Source: Gallionella sp.
GTDB taxonomy: Bacteria > Pseudomonadota > Gammaproteobacteria > Burkholderiales > Gallionellaceae
DNA: 64,000 bases
Assembly: GCA_028714895.1 (NCBI GenBank)
Contig: JAQTLM010000002.1
Location: forward strand, 1-64,000
Direction: 5' to 3'
The number at the start of each line of letters is the position of its first letter. The stretch's first letter is position 1. A program made the position numbers and the translations under genes. Of this stretch, positions 63,863 through 64,000 are shown piece after piece. Below the pieces are notes generated by a model. That model made no database searches, was not told the origin of the DNA, and worked only from the letters and a program-made list of their open reading frames with translations.

Positions 63863-64000
63863 TTAAATTCCTGCACCGGTATCCACCCCACGTTTCCACG
63901 GGGGTTGTTGGGCGTATCGCTCAACCAGTTGCTCGAATTCCTTTACCGGAACCGGTTTGCTGAACAAATAACCCTGAAAGGCGTGGCAGCCATTCAGTTC
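63863..64000 (-). CDS. EAL-domain protein, C-terminal end (partial)
   Basis: Minus frame open from the window edge to TAA at 63863-63865; 45 residues. CHAFQGYLFSKPVPVKEFEQLVERY is the end of the EAL cyclic-di-GMP phosphodiesterase fold. The catalytic part is outside. Whether it is active or fused to GGDEF/PAS domains cannot be seen. Confidence 0.85.
   Translation of the reverse strand, partial: ELNGCHAFQGYLFSKPVPVKEFEQLVERYAQQPPWKRGVDTGAGI

Overview
The window looks like a chromosomal segment of a Betaproteobacterium. The ribosomal operon order, the pmbA/glyA/nrdR/rib block, the glyQS-gmhB-plsC block and the histone H1-like Lys/Ala/Pro protein all fit that class. The style of the genes and the density of small palindromic repeats suggest an iron-oxidiser-type lineage such as Gallionellaceae. 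That family assignment is inference; nothing here (no rRNA, no iron-oxidation gene) proves it. No tRNA, rRNA, insertion sequence, prophage or CRISPR array was seen.

Layout. (1) 1-14110: the 3' end of tuf, then an uninterrupted S10-spc-alpha run from rpsJ to rplQ, including secY, infA, rpmJ and rpoA. Clear sigma70-type promoters lie before rplN and rpsM, and a strong terminator follows rplQ. (2) 14219-18487: cysK (+), then arfB and uvrA (-). (3) 18677-21576: an accessory patch with mazEF-like genes, a DUF4258/YgiT-type pair, an orphan CcdA-like antitoxin and an AT-rich AAA ATPase of unknown role. (4) 21894-30932: YajR-like MFS transporter, ssb, an RsmB/NOP methyltransferase, two hemerythrin-like genes, darP, pmbA, glyA, nrdR. 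(5) 30934-37313: ribD-ribE-ribBA-ribH-nusB-thiL-pgpA and a secreted nuclease, mostly coupled by short overlaps. (6) 37299-41044 (-): lpxH, a cyclophilin, an L,D-transpeptidase and a TPR protein. (7) 41359-48399: a 31-residue membrane protein, miaB-ybeY-corC, an RluF-type pseudouridine synthase, an outer-membrane barrel, lnt and a GIY-YIG gene. (8) 48388-54198: an HTH regulator divergent from a type III restriction-modification system, with a 16-bp perfect dyad between them. (9) 54283-64000: glyQ-glyS-gmhB-plsC-metallopeptidase, cyaY, lptM-lysA, the H1-like protein, mgtE and the tail of an EAL-domain gene.

The most striking signal is not a gene. At least six families of small palindromic repeats are scattered through the window, and several lie in frame inside conserved genes: the RsmB-type methyltransferase, lpxH, ribE, lnt, the nuclease gene and the type III mod gene. 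One family has exact boundaries. It is a 60-bp imperfect palindrome (5' TAACCA...ATCA 3') found at seven loci, mostly inserted at A^G, with no target duplication longer than the terminal A. It splits other palindromes, and in two places one copy sits inside another. Its length is a multiple of three, and two frames of its reverse strand are free of stops, so it can add peptide to a protein. This resembles the Rickettsia palindromic elements in behaviour. I do not recognise the family.
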